Shown here piece by piece: positions 62,226-64,000 of a stretch of 64,000 nucleotides of DNA. The stretch is from JASGIT01 sp047601665 (GTDB taxonomy: Bacteria; Pseudomonadota; Gammaproteobacteria; Burkholderiales; Burkholderiaceae_C), in assembly GCA_047601665.1 (NCBI GenBank), contig JASGIT010000001.1, forward strand, positions 2,294,001 through 2,358,000, in the 5' to 3' direction. The first letter of the stretch is position 1, and each line of letters starts with the position of its first letter. The notes below the pieces were generated by a model, which was not told the origin of the DNA, did no database searches, and saw only the letters and a list, made by a program, of their open reading frames with translations. Made by a program: the position numbers and the translations under genes.

Positions 62226-63068
62226 TCAGCGGTTCCGCTGGTTCATGAACACCAGTTTTTCAAACAGGCTCACGTCCTGCTCGTTCTTGAGCAGCGCGCC
62301 CACCAGCGGCGGCACGGCCACCTTGTCGTCGGCGCTTTGCAGGGCGGACAGCGGAATGTCCTCGGCCACCAGCAGCTTGAGCCAGTCGATCAGTTCGCTG
62401 GTCGAGGGCTTCTTCTTCAGGCCCGGCAGGCCGCGCACGTCGTAGAACGTCTTCATCGCCACGGTGAGCAGGTCGCTCTTGAGCGTGGGGAAGTGCACGT
62501 CGACGATCTTCTTCATCGTCGCCGCGTCCGGGAACTTGATGTAGTGGAAGAAGCAGCGGCGCAGGAAGGCGTCGGGCAGTTCCTTCTCGTTGTTCGAGGT
62601 GATGAAGACGAGAGGCCGGTGCTTGGCGCGGATCATCTCGTGCGTCTCGTAGCAGTAGAACTCCATGCGGTCGAGTTCGCGCAGCAGGTCGTTCGGGAAT
62701 TCGATGTCGGCCTTGTCGATTTCGTCGATCAGCAGCGCCACGGGCCGGTCGGCGGTGAACGCCTGCCACAGCACGCCCTTGACGATGTAGTTGTGGATGT
62801 CCTTCACGCGCTCGTCGCCCAGTTGGCTATCGCGCAGGCGGCTCACCGCGTCGTATTCGTACAGGCCCTGCTGCGCCTTGGTGGTGGACTTGATGTGCCA
62901 TTGCAGCAGCGGCATGTCGAGCGCCTGGGCCACTTCCTCGGCCAGCATGGTCTTGCCCGTGCCGGGCTCGCCCTTGACGAGCAGCGGGCGCTGCAAGGTG
63001 ATGGCGGCGTTCACCGCAAGCATCAAATCCTGGGTGGCGACGTAGTTCTGGGAGCCTTGGAATTTCAT
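62226..63068 (-). CDS. MoxR family AAA+ ATPase
   Basis: A 280-residue MoxR ATPase: Walker A GEPGTGKTMLAEE near 36, Walker B LLIDEIDKADIEF near 110, sensor 1 ITSNNEKELP and the arginine finger AFLRRCFFH near 165. MoxR proteins act with VWA partners to activate or insert cofactors into enzymes. First gene of the moxR-GNAT-VWA-tamA-tamB run. The ATG at 63068 fits the family start MKFQGSQNYVAT. Confidence 0.9.
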   Translation of the reverse strand: MKFQGSQNYVATQDLMLAVNAAITLQRPLLVKGEPGTGKTMLAEEVAQALDMPLLQWHIKSTTKAQQGLYEYDAVSRLRDSQLGDERVKDIHNYIVKGVLWQAFTADRPVALLIDEIDKADIEFPNDLLRELDRMEFYCYETHEMIRAKHRPLVFITSNNEKELPDAFLRRCFFHYIKFPDAATMKKIVDVHFPTLKSDLLTVAMKTFYDVRGLPGLKKKPSTSELIDWLKLLVAEDIPLSALQSADDKVAVPPLVGALLKNEQDVSLFEKLVFMNQRNR

Positions 63069-63114
63069 CGGAAAAGCACTGCTGGGAGGGAGAGGGAGCG
63101 CGGAGGGCGCTGGC

Positions 63115-63120
63115 TATAAT
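63115..63120 (+). promoter_or_regulatory. -10 box of the cytochrome c gene
   Basis: A perfect TATAAT, 57 bases before the ATG. No good -35 hexamer lies at 16-18 bases upstream, so an activator may be needed. Confidence 0.55.
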
Positions 63121-63177
63121 CAATTGCTGTCTTGGAGGCAAGACACGTAGAACTTCCATAGAGATTGTGCGCGCAAA

Positions 63178-63858
63178 ATGAAAAAGACACTGACCACGAT
63201 GGTTGCCCTGGCTGTCGCTTCTGCGACGGTTCTGTTTCAGCCGATGGCCCAGGCCCAGGAAGTCAAGGGCGACGCCGCGGCCGGTGAGAAAAAGATCGCC
63301 ATGTGCATAGGCTGCCACGGCATCGTGGGCTACCAGGCCAGCTTTCCGCAGATCCACAAAGTGCCCATGATCTCGGGCCAGGGCGCCAAGTACATCGCCT
63401 CCGCGCTGGACGCCTACCGCAAGGGCGATCGCAAGCACCCCACCATGCGCGGCATTGCCGATTCGCTGACCGACCAGGACATCGCCGACGTGGCCGCGTA
63501 CTACGCGCAAAGCGGCGTGGTGGCCGGCGCCGAACTGCCCGCCAAGCCCACGCGCGAGCCCAGCGCCGCCGTGGCCAAGCTGCTGCAAAAAGGCGCTTGC
63601 GTAACCTGCCACGGCGAGAACTTCGCCAAGCCCATGGACGCGACCTACCCCAAGATCGCCGGCCAGCACGCCGACTACCTGTTCGTGGCGCTCAAGGCGT
63701 ACAAGGGCGAGGGCAACGCCAACGTCGTGGGCCGCAGCAATGGCGTGATGGCCGGCGTGGTCAAGCAGTTCAGCAACGCCGAACTCAAGGCGCTGGCCGA
63801 TTACATCGGCTCGGTGGATGGCGATCTGAAAACGGTGCCGGAGTCGCGCTTCCGTTGA
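63178..63858 (+). CDS. Dihaem c-type cytochrome (cytochrome c4-like)
   Basis: A 226-residue periplasmic electron carrier. The signal peptide runs to about 26 (AMAQAQ). Two haem-binding motifs are present: CIGCH at 43-47 and CVTCH at 141-145. Axial Met candidates are PMISGQ near 63 and NGVMAG near 187. The two halves are similar, as in cytochrome c4. It likely feeds electrons to a terminal oxidase. It is transcribed alone and closed by a strong terminator. Confidence 0.92.
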   Translation: MKKTLTTMVALAVASATVLFQPMAQAQEVKGDAAAGEKKIAMCIGCHGIVGYQASFPQIHKVPMISGQGAKYIASALDAYRKGDRKHPTMRGIADSLTDQDIADVAAYYAQSGVVAGAELPAKPTREPSAAVAKLLQKGACVTCHGENFAKPMDATYPKIAGQHADYLFVALKAYKGEGNANVVGRSNGVMAGVVKQFSNAELKALADYIGSVDGDLKTVPESRFR

Positions 63859-63878
63859 TCTGCTCCATGCTCGCCAAG

Positions 63879-63902
63879 AACCCGGCAGTGCCGGGTTTTT
63901 TA
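63879..63902 (+). terminator. Terminator of the cytochrome c gene
   Basis: AACCCGGC-AGT-GCCGGGTT, an 8-bp stem with a run of T at 63896-63901, 20 bases after the stop codon. Confidence 0.9.
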
Positions 63903-63919
63903 TTGCCCGAAATCTCGCC

Positions 63920-64000
63920 CTACTTGGCTGGCCGCGCCAATACGCGGCGGGGCAGGCATCCGGCTTCTGCGTAGGGGCCGCTGTCTTGCGTCCAGCCGGG
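63920..64000 (-). CDS. Possible C-terminal end of a minus-strand gene (cut by window edge)
   Basis: An open frame enters from the right edge and ends TAG at 63920. The last 26 residues include GWTQDSGPYAEAGCLP and a basic tail RRVLARPAK. Its position, convergent to the cytochrome gene and just past its terminator, fits a real gene end, but 26 residues are too few to identify it. Confidence 0.35.
   Translation of the reverse strand, partial: PGWTQDSGPYAEAGCLPRRVLARPAK

Overview
The window is high-GC, densely packed chromosomal DNA. It most resembles a Comamonadaceae member (Burkholderiales, Betaproteobacteria; Acidovorax, Alicycliphilus or Diaphorobacter type). Reasons are the paired cyanophycin synthetases, a Burkholderiales-type porin, a Bug-family solute-binding protein, the zwf-hexR/tal arrangement, a dihaem cytochrome c4-type protein, and a dispersed REP-like element of a kind I associate with this family. 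The organism call rests on gene content and recall, not on a database search. No phage, transposase, integrase, CRISPR array or rRNA was seen. The only tRNA found is tRNA-Arg(CCT).

Layout. 1-5.5 kb: a cyanophycin locus, with cphA' followed by cphA (cut by the left edge) on minus, and a divergent ABC transporter with a DUF1854 partner on plus. 5.5-7.9 kb: an orphan 156-residue gene behind a sigma-28-like promoter, a secreted EF-hand protein, and an Amt ammonium transporter behind a sigma-54-like promoter. 7.9-19.8 kb: a near-complete type II secretion operon, gspG-H-I-J-K-L-M-N-D-E-(LLM oxidoreductase)-F on minus, tightly overlapped, with gspC divergent. 19.8-24 kb: ilvA-cobS-cobC behind a probable leucine-codon attenuator, then an OsmC protein and coq7. 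24.2-26 kb: a major porin and a brnTA toxin-antitoxin pair. 26-31.2 kb: a peptide-type ABC operon with an M20 hydrolase inside it and no binding protein. 31.2-33.8 kb: a PEBP protein, and a TetR regulator divergent from a ketoacyl-ACP synthase. 33.8-37.2 kb: zwf-hexR divergent from tal. 37.2-41.8 kb: thiolase and enoyl-CoA hydratase, then a Bug protein and an acyl-CoA ligase. 41.8-44.6 kb: vapBC and CIRCE-controlled groS-groL. 44.7-50.8 kb: NadM-Nudix, a DegP-type protease, and a two-component system overlapped with a cardiolipin-synthase-type gene. 50.8-54.5 kb: pgi, alkB, pagL and tRNA-Arg. 54.5-63.1 kb: moxR-GNAT-VWA-tamA-tamB on minus. 63.2-64 kb: a dihaem cytochrome c and the edge of a further gene.

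How the genes connect. Nitrogen storage (cyanophycin) and ammonium uptake sit close together. Carbon entry is represented by zwf, pgi, tal and HexR. The envelope is represented by T2SS, TamAB, PagL, the porin, DegP and the two-component/cardiolipin synthase set. Three signals stand out. The first is the ilvA leader: a 14-codon ORF with Leu-Leu-His-Leu-Leu just before a strong terminator. The second is a REP-like repeat in about ten copies, three of them read in frame inside genes, one of which supplies the hydrophobic core of the GspD signal peptide. The third is the cyanophycin-linked ABC/DUF1854 pair of unknown substrate.
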